From: Eucalyptus grandis
Taxonomy: Eukaryota > Streptophyta > Magnoliopsida > Myrtales > Myrtaceae
Length of the DNA stretch: 64,000 nt
Assembly: GCF_016545825.1 (NCBI RefSeq)
Contig: NC_052614.1
Span: forward strand, 26,871,669 to 26,935,668
Reading direction: 5' to 3'
Part shown: piece after piece, positions 13,517 to 24,829 of the stretch
Numbering within the stretch: the stretch's first letter is position 1
Layout: the number at the start of each line of letters is the position of its first letter
Program-made: the position numbers and the translations under genes
The notes under the pieces: generated by a model
Told to the model about the DNA's origin: nothing
Databases searched by the model: none
Seen by the model: the letters and a program-made list of their open reading frames with translations, nothing else

Positions 13517-13853
13517 CAGAGGACGGTTCCACCGGCATTACAGCAGAGGCTATAGAGCATGATCCGGTTGACTGAAGGTCGAAGGCCAAGGATTTTGAGG
13601 AGTTTTAGGTCCGCGCCGGGCATGTCCATGCCGGAGAAGGAACAGAAGACAAGGTGGGTGACGGTCGACTTCGGTTGGCCCCATTCTTTGATGGCTTTCG
13701 CCGCAGCTTCCATGCCGAGCTTCGGGATCATGTCGATCGTCAAATCTTGACGTGAGTTTAGCAATACGGCACCGTAAGAGCATAAAGCTGGGTTTTGCTT
13801 GAGAATTTCTTCGTTCAAGTGAAAATATCGTTTCTTTATCGCAGATTTCTCAC
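13517..13853 (-). pseudogene. PKS pseudogene exon 2 (truncated)
   Basis: The minus-strand translation contains [51 protein letters not shown] and [14 protein letters not shown], collinear with chalcone synthase residues about 60-170. The frame is open across about 112 codons, so decay after truncation has been limited. Homology ends with GGTVL, and the next bases belong to the flank of repeat unit A. The start at 13853 is set by the split Cys codon. Confidence 0.9.
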
Positions 13854-14617
13854 CATCAAAGAAGCATCATCAGAAAGCCGAATCAATTTTGAAGAACCAT
13901 TACTCATAGAAAAGCATTGCCATCAGCATCGTTGAAAAATATGCTAGAGTTTAGGATGAGTTAAAAGAAATGAAAAGCCTAGTGCATCTGAACCCATTAT
14001 TGACTAAATTCTAGAATCATTATGTCTTAATTGGATGGGAGAGTATAGATCGGAAAAAGGGTATTCGGGGAATTATAATTGGATATTCTAGCTCCGACAA
14101 ATTAAAATTTCAGTCTGTAAACATTCTTATTTAAGTCACCCATCAGAAGTTTGGCTTGCGTTTTATATAGACAGTGAAGTTATCGTGCATTTCATTGGCC
14201 TGGTGTCTACATACCAAGGTGGGCGTGCTTGTGGAGTCAAATGATCTTGTTAAAAGTCGAAGACAGATGGAGAGGGACGCATTGTTAGACAGGGATGAAG
14301 GTTTATGTCCGTCATTTAGATTTGTTTGCACTAGTAGAAGAGACAGTATATGTATTATGTACAGCAGGCAAGATTGTTTACTAAAGATGTCTTTACTTTT
14401 AATAATTTGGTTATCATAATGTGGTTAGTCATAGCTCACTTTGATTATGTCTAGTCCATTTTCAACATAAAAAGGATGACAGGTAAAACTGTCATTTTCT
14501 GAATTCAGCCAAATCAAAACGGTGTTGATGTGACAAAAGCATCTAGTACAGTTTTAATCTCTTTGTTTCTTTATATTGATTAGAACTCTCAAACAAATGA
14601 GTTGGGTTTTGATAAAA

Positions 14618-14640
14618 AAGAAGAAGAAGAAGAAGAAGAG
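14618..14640. repeat. GAA/AAG microsatellite
   Basis: About seven consecutive AAG/GAA units within an otherwise AT-rich intron. Confidence 0.9.
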
Positions 14641-15385
14641 TGAGTCGGGTTATAAATGATCCGATCCATATCAACTAATCAATTTATTTCTGATCCATTT
14701 ATTCGTAATACAAATTCTTTGACCTACACCCATTTGTTAAAACACTTTTCACCTTGCTAACTGCAAGCGAGTTGGCTTGCGGGCAAGGGTCATGGTTGTT
14801 GCCATGTTCAGGCATGGATCGCAACCCTCACTCGTGATCGGCAAGAGCTTCACGAACCTCACTTGGCGTCGACAAGCCTATGACTGGCAAGGGTCAGTTG
14901 GGGCTGACCTTGCCGAATTTCATAGAAGATAAAGAAACATAAAAAAGTTATGAATTCTTTGAAAGACGATGTTTATGATTCACTTAAGTTTACTAGGTAA
15001 CCCAGTTATGGCTCGTTTAAGATCTATTTAGTTGTTTTTTTTCTTTTTGGGTTGATAGATCCATTTAGTTGTTAGGTAATTTATTTATGACTCACTTGAG
15101 CTTATTTTAAAACTAAGGACAATCCATTTATGATTCCCAATTAAATAGGATTTAAACTATTGGTTCTAGTATCATTTTGCCATCGCTAATTTTGATGAAT
15201 GGCAAACGGGAATAAGTCCATAGAATAAATTAGATAATCTCACATATTTTGGAGAAAAAAGTGAAATGCATACAGAAACCAGCATCCTAAAATAGGTAGT
15301 TTAAAGAGTCTCATTGTTTAGGAAACTGAGGTTATATTTAGTCTCTCTATGTACACCAAGCAATGAGGCCTCTCCTTTAGTTTGG

Positions 15386-15573
15386 GGAAATTACCGAAAA
15401 AGTCCTAAATTAATTGTAATTTTTCCAATTTAGTCATACACTATTTTTTTTACCAAATCAGTTTTAAATCCTTTATAATTGTGCAAATTCAATTCAACCA
15501 ACCACGTTTGATCGACTAGTGTTGACATGGATGTCAGCGAGCACCTGCATACAACTTTTAATATTTTATATTG

Positions 15574-15632
<59 letters not shown>

Positions 15633-15662
15633 AATTTATGACTTTTTTGGTAATTTTCCTTA
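15386..15662. mobile_element. Mutator-like MITE, about 277 bp, with exact 9 bp target duplication
   Basis: The left end reads ggaaattaccgaaaaagtc. The right end, reverse-complemented, reads ggaaaattaccaaaaaagtc, so the termini are inverted repeats of about 20 bp with two or three differences. An exact 9 bp direct repeat, ttagtttgg, flanks it (15377-15385 and 15663-15671); that length fits the Mutator superfamily. Three bases (TTA) between the right inverted repeat and the duplication are unexplained. There is no coding capacity. A CT microsatellite has expanded next to the right terminus. Confidence 0.7.
15576..15626. repeat. CT dinucleotide microsatellite
   Basis: An uninterrupted run of about 25 CT units inside the MITE, adjacent to its right inverted repeat. 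Confidence 0.95.
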
Positions 15663-15850
15663 TTAGTTTGGATTATTCTATATTTATTTTACAAATACAA
15701 ATGACCTTATGAGTTGGGTTGATATACACAAACCGTGCATGGTTATGAGCTGTGCACCGTAACCTTCTCATTTTTGGTTAAATACACAAAACTTGCTCAA
15801 CGAAATGTTTTTTGAGTTGCAATCTTGAAATATTTCCTCTTATTGTTCTA

Positions 15851-16036
15851 TTTGAAAACATAATGGTGTGTTTGCGTGATGTTAACTAAGCTGTAAGGTA
15901 ATTAAACATGATTTTTGGTATATTTCATAGCTACTACAGATGTGTTGTTGAAAATGTACCAGTGTGTTTGCATTATGTTAGCTGCAGTGAATCATTAAAC
16001 ATGATTCCTAGGAATATTTCATATTTGTTGCTCATA
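15851..16036. repeat. Diverged 96 bp tandem duplication
   Basis: Two adjacent copies (from 15851 and from 15947) share ttgaaaa, gtgtgtttgc, attaaacatgatt and atatttcat in the same order, with a period of 96 bp. Confidence 0.7.
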
Positions 16037-16487
16037 TAATTTTACTGTAAAAAATGAAACCGAAAAAAAGAAAAAGAAAAAAAGATTCTCAAGTAGATCT
16101 TGGAATTGGACCGGTAAAACATGGTAGGCTTTACATCCGGTTATAGGGAAGATATGGCAGGTTTTAAATTCCAAAACTGGGAGTTAGTTATAGAAGGCTA
16201 AGTTCTAAATTTCAGGTCTGGAACCTACCTATCTAAGAACCAATCACCCTTAATCACTATAGCCCATTTTGAAAGGTACCTAGTCATGCAATTGAAATGT
16301 AATTACTATGATCATAACTAATAATAGAGTGGCCATGGAAACTAATCTCGAGAATTCAACGCTTATCTTCTCTAAATATTAATTTCTTTTTATGTAATTG
16401 AAATGCACAGTAAAACAACACACTCTTGGACTTAAAAGCACAAGAAAGTTGTTTTTTGGATGATCTGAAACAAGCATGTGGGCTTAC

Positions 16488-16647
16488 AAATGCGGACGAA
16501 CTTCTCCTTCATATCGGTCAAATGCTGGGTGTTGGTGACGCAAAACAAGAAGTCAGGATAGTTGTCCTAATTCAAACAGTTTGAAGAGTTGACTGTGCCA
16601 ATGGCAAGAATTGCTGCTGGAACTTTGCACTCACGGGACTCCTCCAT
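16488..16647 (-). pseudogene. PKS pseudogene exon 1
   Basis: Translation from the ATG at 16647 begins MEESRECKVPAAILAIGT and continues through NYPDFLF, VTNTQHLTDMKEKF and VRI, matching the N-terminal region of chalcone synthases. A TAG interrupts it just before DNYPD, where family members usually have Gln, so one C-to-T change could explain it. The donor is T|GTAAG at 16488/16487, phase 1. This exon is too short and too stop-interrupted to show as a long reading frame. Confidence 0.85.
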
Positions 16648-16697
16648 CGCTGATATTTCAAGTAGAAAGATGCATGAGCTCGAATAGGATTACTGCT

Positions 16698-16808
16698 ATA
16701 TATGGAAGCATGAATAGAGGGTGGGTAACAATTAATCAAATTCCTATTTAGATTAGATGGGTCCTTAATTCCCACTAGGATAGGGTTGCTAGGGCAGGCA
16801 TATATATG
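16698..16808 (-). promoter_or_regulatory. TATA-like elements upstream of the PKS pseudogene
   Basis: On the minus strand catatatatg lies near 16798-16808 and ccatatatag near 16698-16707. The first is about 150 bp upstream of the exon 1 ATG and would give a leader of about 120 nt. The second is closer than expected for a plant gene with a leader. No other elements are claimed. Confidence 0.35.
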
Positions 16809-19437
16809 TGTTGCGTGGGGCCGATGCATTAAGAATGTGTTTGGCGGCATGGCGCTGGAGCATTAAACTCGGTCCAATTTCATCGTTTGGTCCAATTTGA
16901 TGGTTGAACCTTATGAATAACGGACCGGGAAATTAGACGAGTTTTAATAATGATGTTTTAAGAAAGAAATGCTCCAGAATTTAAGAGAGGTTTCGGAAAG
17001 TATGGGCAGCTGTTGAAACAAGGATTGCGACGAAGCAATCTTTGTCCTCTTTCAAATCAATTTGGCTTAGGCTAAGGAGCGCGGCAATTGCTAGTGGTTT
17101 ATACGGTCATGTTCCACACGTCGAGTGGGATATAGAAAGTCTAGAAAATTTTTATTAAGTCATATTCGCAAGTAATTAGTCTAGACATTCCATGATCAGA
17201 TGCAGCCAAAGTCATGTTCAGTGCTAGACTTGAGAGGGGTAGACGAACAATAGCCGTCGCGATGAGACGCAATGCCTTATCTCTAGAGATTAGTGTTTGG
17301 AACAATGTGGTGAATGTTTTAGGCTTTATTCTTTTCACAAAAAAATGAATTTGTGTGAAAATATTTTCTCAAAAATTGATCGTCGTATTGCTTACATAAA
17401 TAAATGAACAAAAATTATTTTTATCATCCACAAATATGTATAAATATAGATTGTAGTCAATGATGAAAATATTCTAAATTGCATAATTATTGTGTTTATA
17501 TAAGGGATTGATTTGAGAAAAATATTTTCTAAATTAATTATTTTACGTGAAATAAATGGAGAATTAGCTACTATTTACATGGTAACAAGGGATTGATCTA
17601 TGAGGTTAGTGTAAGATTCTACGAGACTACTATGCGGCCACTCAAAAAGTTTGAACTATTAAATCATGAAATTGTTGGGGTTGTTTGCATAGACTTTTAA
17701 TTTTGTTTTTCACTCAATGTAATTTTTTTTGACAAAAGCATATTAGATTTTTATAATAAAAGCACCTAAAACTTTCACAATAAGAAAGTGTTAATACGTA
17801 AGTTGGACATTTTTATTTTAAAATTTGGGTACAATTTTTAATTTTGGAGGAAAATAAAAAAAAAAAAAAACTTTCACTTTCACTTTTCTTTTACTTCTAC
17901 TTAATCCTAAACAAAGAAAATCTTAAATATTTTAGCACACTCTCCCATGCATAGACTATAATTTGATCTAAGCCCAATGGTCCCTTGTAATTGACCGAGT
18001 GGAGATATGCTATTCCACACACTGTACCAATCTACTATCCCTTCAGCCGGATTTTGCCATGAGCCCAGCCTAACTTCCGCCCTAAACCCATCGGCATCAA
18101 CCACCGCCGCTGTCACACCTTTGACCACAGCGGCCGCTGGCCACAACTAGCGCCGCATTAATGATGAACACCATTGGCATTATTGAACCACCATGTCGAT
18201 CTCCATTGTTCTCAGGCATGACTCGAGGACCCCTCTTTCTTGTTTGTCCATCTTCTCTATGGCTGTTCTACTAGACAGGGTTGGTGTCAGGTTCATCGCC
18301 AGTTGGAGAGCCTGTAAATGCCCGCTTTGAGTCAGCCAGGTTGCTATTTACAAGCAATCACTCATCGAAAATAAGAAGCCTTTAAGATGTGGAGGCTTCT
18401 CAACGTCATTGACACCTAAATCTTGACGACCAATTTAGTCAATTACTGTATTTAAAATAATGAGTCGATCCCAAACCCTAAACAAAAATATCACTTGTTT
18501 ATTCACATTTTGCGTTTTAAGTCATCAAATGAGTTCCCTATGATGCTATCATGGACTGATGCATGCAAAATCACTTTTTGTAGTGCAACGCCACCACTGA
18601 AAAGCATACGTAGGACCCGAAGTTAGCTAGCCATTCACATGAGAAAGTACTCGTGGGAAGAAATACAAAACAAAAATAAAAAGAACCGGCTGAGATGTGG
18701 ATTGATGGAGAATATTCTGGCTTCTTGCCTTTCAAAATCAAGGTTAACACCTATAAGTAGGGGTTTGTACAAACTCTCAATATACATCACACACAGAACA
18801 CATTCATAAGAGTTCTCTTTTGAAGTCGAGGACCATTAAGGTCCTCCCCCTCTACTTTTGGGTGATTGACTATTACCTAATTCAAAGGAGATCCCCATCA
18901 TTTTTGAGGTCCATTGTACATGCATACTCTTACTTTGGGCTCATCGCCTATTAGCTAACTTAAATAGGGAATGGAGAAAGATAATTTAACAATCAAGTCA
19001 GACCTTTTGACATTGGTAGATGCAGTTTTAAATCCAAGTTTGACCTCATGGAAGACACGCATCTAGTTGGTTGAGTGTGTTGAATTGCTCCATTATTCTC
19101 CAAGCTCCAAATCCAACACTGTAGAAGAGACGCTAAATTTATCTCGAACCATGTCACAAAGCCCATAGATGCAATTTCCTTCCTTAAAATTGGGTTGTTT
19201 CACTTCCTCAGTATCTTTTCGACCTTTTATGTACCGAAATCCATTTTATAGTCCGTTTGATGTTCTTACTTGAATGAAGCTCCTATATTTCAAAAAAAGG
19301 GGAGGGGAACACCTGCCGGTGTTGTTAATGGGGCACAGCTTTTTCTATTTGCTTAATCGAATGCATTGAAATTTGGTCTATTCAAACCCATTAATTGGCT
19401 GTAAATTTTTTTTATTTGGTAATAACCAATGAGTCGG
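16809..19437. other. AT-rich intergenic region, no gene recognised
   Basis: No coding region could be supported. A GC-richer patch near 18045-18150 gives a 79-codon minus-strand frame that I do not recognise. A-rich and T-rich runs are common (for example near 17850-17870). Confidence 0.5.
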
Positions 19438-21735
19438 TTACCCATTTTTCATCTCTACTTGTGGGCAACTTATTGAGATAACAATCACGTAATGACTTAA
19501 ATAACCTCAACCCCTTATATTTGAGCGAAGGAATTTTGTAAAATAAGTTTATCAATCTTTATATCTAGCGGTATTCTTGCATGCTACTTTTCTGTTGGCC
19601 AAATCTCCAACCCTTTGCATAAACCCAAAAGATGTAACCTACTTATATTTGGGCCTGGACAAAAATTCCGACTACTAAAATATTAACACCGTTAGCCATG
19701 TTGGCAGCTATTGGATATTTAAACGTTAAAAAAAAGTTTATTATTTTTGCCTCCCGAGTAAAAAAAATGTGCTTTTGTTGGACATTAAAAATTAAGCCAT
19801 TTTGTCTCTCGTGTATAATTACGACACATTTCCATTTGGATGTGGTTCATGAAAGATGGTCATAAATACGAGACTTAAGAAACTTTTGGGCTTGTAGCAA
19901 GGGTAATTGTTAGTTTTATGCTTAATCTTGAAAAGTACTTTTATGCTAATTTTAGGCACGCAATTATTTTGTAAATTTTTGAAATTGGAATAACATGTTT
20001 AATTTTTGGTGAGAAATCAAGAAAGTATTTTTATGCTCGATCCTTGCAAAGCTCACAAAACTTTTGTTCTCATTGGATCCCGATGCATGCAAGGGTTGTT
20101 CTTGTATGTTCGATCAGTTGTCAGTAAGTGCTAAATTAATCCGAGGTATAGTAGCACTTACGGTTGTGAGGGAATATGGATTTAATAAATTGTTAATTGT
20201 AATAAATTATTACACTATTCTTTATATAGTTCTTCTCCAAGTAAATCCCATCACCTCTCCTCTTAGTCCCAATCATTTGGGGGGGAGAACAAGATGAATG
20301 GCGAGAATTTAGACTTCGTATCGAATCAAAATATAGGAATCAAAATCGATCAATTCTAAGACTTTCTAGCAACCCTTAAACTTAACTATCTCCTCCTAAC
20401 ATTGGGAAGCAAAGTAGGGGAATTGCATATTCTAAAAGCTTCAATTCTTCAGTGACGAGATGATTTTCATTGAGTTCCATTTGGCTCTAATGCTACCATG
20501 ACTTTGGAGAGGGCGATCAATGGTATTTAGGTTGCGATAACTCTGTCTATCTTGCATGAGTTCACATACAATGGAAAAACTGAATCTAGAATTAGATTCT
20601 CTCGTGGATACTGTAATATACATTACCCATTTTTAGATCTCTACTTGTTGGTCAATCATTTGATGACGTAATAACCCTCAACCCTTACATTGTTTGTGAG
20701 CCAAATCTCCAACCCTTTGCATAAACCCCAAAAAAACAACCAACTTATATCTGGGCTTGGACAAAAATCGCCCGACTATTAAAATATTCACATCGTTAGC
20801 CACGTTAGCAGCTACATAGGATAGTTTAAACTTTAATTTTTTTTTAATTATTTTAGCCCCTTGAGTAAAAATATGCTTTTGTTGGACATAAAAAAATTAA
20901 GCCATTTTTGTCTCTCAGGTGCAGTTACGAGACAATTTCAGTGGATTTGGCTGTGGTTCGTGAAAGATGGTCATATATATGAGACTTAAGAAACTTTTAG
21001 GCTTGTAGCAAGAGTAATAGTTAGTTTTATGCTAACTCTTGCAAAGTACTTTTATGCTAATTTTAGGCACATAAATATTTTGTAAATTTTTAAATTGGAT
21101 TAACATGTTTAATTTTTGGTAAGAAATCAAGAAAGTATTTTTATGCTAAATCCTTGCAAAACCTACGAAACTTTTGTTCTCATCGGATCCCGATGCATGC
21201 AACGTTCTTGTCCTGTCCGATCAGTTGCTAGTATGTGCTAAATGAATCTGAGGTATAGTAGCTCTTATGGTTGCAAGGGAATAAAGATTTAATAAATTGT
21301 TAATTGTAATAAAATTATTACACTATTCTTCATATAGTTCTTCTCCAAGTAAAACCCATCACCTCGCCTCTCAGTCCGAATCATTCGGGAGGGAGAAGAC
21401 AAGATGAATGGTGAGAATTTAGACTTTGCATCAAATTGTAAGAGTAAAATAAAAAATCGATCAATTCCAAAGCCTTCTAGCAACCCTTAAACTTAACTAT
21501 TTCCTCCTAACATTGGGAAGCAAAGCAGGAAATTGCAGATTCCAAAAACTTCAATTCTTCAATGACGAGATGATTTTCATTGAGTTTCATTTGGCTCTAA
21601 TTCTATCATGAGGTTGGTGAGGGTGGCCAATGGTACTTAGGCTATGACGACTCCACCTGTCTTGAATGATTTCACATACAATGGAAAAAAATTGAATTTA
21701 AAATTAGATATTTTGTAGATACCGTGACATACAAC
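19438..21735. repeat. Tandem duplication of about 1.15 kb (two copies)
   Basis: Copy 1 is about 19438-20617 and copy 2 about 20622-21735. Both begin with ttacccattttt and share ccaaatctccaaccctttgc, ggatcccgatgcatgcaa, cttttgttctcat and agcaacccttaaacttaact in the same order. They differ by scattered substitutions and small indels, so the event is not very recent. Neither copy holds a convincing reading frame. Confidence 0.85.
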
Positions 21736-21979
21736 ATGAAATTCTTGCAATCACATGAATATTGAATTTCGAAAGAAATTAATAGTAAGTCCTTTTCATT
21801 CTGCTTAGCTTTTCATGGTTGATGAATTTTGATTTGGGTGCAAAAGAACGTGGATCTTTGGTGAAAATGAGCAATTTTAACATTTGAGAAAATATTTGGT
21901 ATAATTGATTCGTCAACTCAACAATATAATAAGAGCATGCTTTTTTTTTACTCATCTTTCTATTTAGACACTTTTTTCG

Positions 21980-22023
21980 CGTCTTCATTACGCGAGCAGA
22001 ACCAGAAACGCGTAATGAAGACG
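21980..22023. repeat. Perfect 15 bp inverted repeat with 14 nt loop
   Basis: cgtcttcattacgcg (21980-21994) and its exact complement cgcgtaatgaagacg (22009-22023) enclose a 14 base loop. It lies at the left limit of the promoter-like block a2. The right arm and loop resemble the equivalent leader in units D and E, while the left arm is an inverted extra copy, so this is probably a rearrangement footprint. Confidence 0.85.
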
Positions 22024-22277
22024 AGGAAGAGGGGTAGAGGACGGTTATTTGTAGGAGAGGATACACCGACTTCGGATTGACCGTCGATAATAAATAAATC
22101 CGAAGCAAAGGTCGTGATTGGACGGCTGTGATCTTTGACGTTTTAATTCAGGAAAGTCAGTGGGCCGCCAATTCCAACCGTTGCTTGAGACGCATGCGGT
22201 ATCGCGTGAAGAATTGGGAAGGCACGCTCGGCATGGATCATCTTTGAACATCTGTCCTGAGTTGGTGTGATCGTGTC
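22024..22277 (-). promoter_or_regulatory. Block a2: isolated promoter-like copy (unit B)
   Basis: This matches the proximal part of the promoter-like block elsewhere: ggatacaccgacttcggatt, gtgattggacggctgtgatc and gggccgccaattcc. The CCAAT-type core (ATTGG on the plus strand, 22117-22121) is present. The leader and all body blocks to its left are missing, so this is an orphan promoter fragment. The right limit at about 22277 abuts block l. Confidence 0.5.
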
Positions 22278-22795
22278 CTTCCTTCTTGACATGGATAAAA
22301 AGTAAATAAAACCGTAAAAAATGCACCCGAAAATTTAAGTGGTTCGGCCCAGTTGACCTACATCCACGGATGAAAAGGAGCGCATTATCTTTATGAACCA
22401 AGAATTACAACATGGCCAGCCATCTAGATTCAATTGCTCCCTTGGCAACACATATTCCAACAATCTCAAAGACATTTATCTTTACTTGAGCAGCAACGAG
22501 TGGGCCTGGTCCAACTCTCCCCGGCCACACCACAATGAGGGCCCGACGACTCTTTATCTCGTAGATGTTCCTGTTAATTCAACTACGACAGCAGAAAACA
22601 AAAGTATTCAGAAGAGCAGCAAGTTCCCTACTACATATGGGATAAAGTATTGTTCGACGGCCACTGCATTGCTGGAATAGCCTTCCTCGCCCCAATTTTT
22701 TACCAATCGGAGGTTGACACAATAGTTGCATAATCTGCACTGGTTTCCAAATTTTTTATGGCAAGACCAAACTATTCACAAAACACATGTTTTAT
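22278..22795 (-). repeat. Repeat family, block l, left part before the copia insertion
   Basis: This matches 44116-44692 in order and orientation: ggttcggcc, ttgacctacatccacgga, ttcaattgctcccttg, caacacatattccaacaa and agcattcag-type words. The ggttcggcc / gacctacatccacgg word pair recurs widely in plant DNA. The block continues at 27929 after the retrotransposon. Confidence 0.75.
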
Positions 22796-23053
22796 TGTTG
22801 AATTATCCTGATTTTTAGGATCTGATTATTAGGAATATTCAATCATGATTTCTTGGGTCCTAATTATTAGAAAATAGCTGTATATAATTAGTTAGGAAAT
22901 GATTTATTAGTATCCCTTGATTTGTGGGATTATAGCTGTATTTTACAGATCTGTTTTTTCCTAGTTAGTACTTGTAGAAGTCCTATAAATAACTTTGTGA
23001 TCCTAGTACAGAAATACAGAGAATTATCACAATTCTTTTCTCTAAATTCTTCA
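22796..23053 (+). repeat. 5' LTR of the copia element
   Basis: 258 bp, TG...CA ends. It contains a TATA-like ctataaataac (near 22981), which could mark the promoter. Best matched by 27671-27928. Confidence 0.95.
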
Positions 23054-23065
23054 TGGTATCAGAGC
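23054..23065 (+). other. Primer-binding site
   Basis: TGGTATCAGAGC lies immediately after the 5' LTR. This is the standard initiator-methionine tRNA complement of plant copia elements. Confidence 0.95.
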
Positions 23066-23334
23066 CTTAGGCTCATTTTTCAAGGATAGTGTTGCAGTGC
23101 ATCCTTCATTGAGGCAATAATCTTCCAATCACAACCTTCATTGCTGGGTTTGTCTTTGTCCTTAACAATCTGATCGCAACTGTCATTATTGTGATCCTTT
23201 TAGCTATATTTTTCTCTCTTCGCTTCTAAACTCGTCCCAATTTTTGCCCTAAAACCTCATTCATTTGTAGCCTTTATTGCATCTGTTTTTTTGCTCTTCC
23301 TTTCCAAGTACTTTCTTTGTGCTTAGAATTATCC

Positions 23335-24250
23335 ATGTCTGAGACAAAACTGATTGGAGATACTTCGGGTCAAAATGAAGAGGCCAACACCAACCATATG
23401 ATTGAAGATCTACAAAATGTGAGAGCAACTTATAGGCTGAATGAAAAGAATTATCTCAAATGGTCACAATTCTTCTAGACCTATTTGAAGGGTAAAGGAA
23501 GACTTAGCCATCTTCTCAGAATAGGTCCAACACTAGAAGATCCCACATTCAACACATGGGATGAGGCAGATTCAATGATCATGTCATGGCTTTGGGATTC
23601 AATGGATCTAGCCATAAGTGATACATGTATGTTTCTCAAAACTGCAAAGGAGATTTGGGATTCTATTCGCAGGGGACTTATTCAAAGGCTCGAGATGCAG
23701 TACAAGTATATGAAATCAAGGTAAAGACAAGTGCAACCAAACAAGGGAGCAAAACGGTGACTGAATATGCCAATTCCTTCAAAATCTATGGCAAGAACTT
23801 GATCATTATCGAGTATTTGAGATGAAGTGTGCAGATGATGCTGCGATTCTAAAACCTTCATTGAAAAGGATCGAGTATATGATTTCCTGGCAGGTCTTAA
23901 TTCTGAATTTGACCAAGTCATGATTCAAATACTTGGAAATGAAGAAATCCCTTCTTTGGAAGAGACGATCTACTCTAATCTGGGCATAAGAAAGTCGAAG
24001 GGGAATAATGCTAGAGCCTCAAGCTATGAAAGGTTTAGCATTAGTAACTCACAATGCATCAACACAAGAAAGAGGAAAGGTGGATGCTTTGAGGCTTACA
24101 TAGAGGGATATCAAGACAGTTTGTGGTGTACTCCGTAACAAGCCAAGGCATACAAAGGAACATTGTTGGAAGCTGAATGGCAAACCAGCAACCTCAAGTC
24201 AAGAGTGGGGAAACAAAGGAGGACAACCAAGGCCCTAGGCTCATCTAATT
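23335..24250 (+). pseudogene. copia gag remnant
   Basis: The ATG at 23335 opens MSETKLIGDTSG; a stop follows KWSQFF. The gag core continues as FNTWDEADSMIMSWLWDSM and FLKTAKEIWDSI, then changes frame at about 23670 and again further on (KTFIEKDRVYDFLAGLN, IPSLEE). A zinc-knuckle relic near 24120-24170 keeps RHTKEHCWKL, but the spacing of the first cysteines is lost. The gag protein would form the virus-like particle; this copy cannot encode it. Confidence 0.85.
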
Positions 24251-24810
24251 GAATAGACCAGCCAGCAAATCAGTCACAGTGAAGGACAGGTGAAAGAATC
24301 CTTCAACAGTGAGGAAATAAAAAGAATTAAAAGGCTTTTAAGGTCTCTTAATAAACCCTTTGATGCATGTTCCTTAGCACTCTCAGGTAAGTCTCCATTC
24401 TCTTTTAGTCTAAATGCCTCAGAAAAACTTTCAAGTGAAGCTTGGATAATAGACTCAGGTGCCATTGATCACATGATTGTTGGAATATGTGTTTTTTTAT
24501 TACCTACACCCCATTTCTAAGCAATAGGAAAATAGTTGTGGCAAATGGTTCTATGGCCATTGTTGCAAGAGTTGGTGATATCTATATTACGTTTGTTCTC
24601 ACTCTAAAAGATGTCCTCCATGTGCCGAAACTATCAGCCAACCTAGTCTCCATACAAAGGCTCACCAATGACCTCAAATGTTATGCAATTTTTTACCCTA
24701 CCTATTGTGTTTTTCAGGAACAGGATTCAGGGAGGAAGATTGAACTTTCTAAGGAAAAGAATGGGTTGTATATTATCTTGAGAAACCGGGGATTTCAAAG
24801 AAAGTCATGA
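24251..24810 (+). pseudogene. copia aspartic protease remnant
   Basis: AWIIDSGAIDHM carries the DSG active-site triad of the retrotransposon protease, normally DSGATDHM. A frame change follows, then VLTLKDVLHVPKLSANLVSI, the typical C-terminal signature. The frame is interrupted between the two halves near 24480-24520. Confidence 0.85.
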
Positions 24811-24829
24811 ACAATTCATCCTTGTCATT

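Larger units (their letters stand above)
13854..16487 (-). other. Intron of the PKS pseudogene (about 2.6 kb)
   Basis: AT-rich sequence between the two exons. It holds a GAA microsatellite (14618-14640), a more GC-rich patch around 14755-14930 rich in GGCAAGGGTCA-like words that looks like an old repeat fragment, a MITE (15386-15662) and a 96 bp direct duplication (15851-16036). The length is unusual for this family, and part of it may be inserted DNA. I see no other gene here. Confidence 0.6.
13517..16647 (-). pseudogene. Chalcone synthase-like (type III polyketide synthase) pseudogene, 5' part
   Basis: Type III PKSs condense malonyl-CoA onto a starter CoA ester with a Cys-His-Asn triad. 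Two exons are visible on the minus strand. Exon 1 (16647-16488) and exon 2 (13853-13517) together match roughly the first 170 of about 390 residues. The intron splits a Cys codon after its first base, the position conserved in chalcone synthase genes. Defects: an in-frame TAG in exon 1, an exon 2 acceptor reading TG instead of AG, a TGA straight after AGGTVL, and loss of the C-terminal half including the catalytic His and Asn. The active-site Cys is kept ([10 protein letters not shown]). The usual Thr before SG(V/M)D is Phe (CSFSGMD) and the residue after the Cys is Asn rather than Phe, so the parent was probably a divergent PKS and not a canonical chalcone synthase. Confidence 0.85.

Noticed and set aside
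14755..14930. Helitron or other transposon end in the GC-richer patch
   Set aside because: The GGCAAGGGTCA-like words suggest an old repeat, but no termini or target duplication are visible.
15527..15712. 61-codon frame through the CT microsatellite
   Set aside because: It encodes a Ser-Leu run created by the dinucleotide repeat inside the MITE.
17330..17570. Fold-back MITE with gaaaatattttct at both ends
   Set aside because: The inverted similarity is short and AT-rich, the ends do not align beyond a dozen bases, and no target duplication was found.
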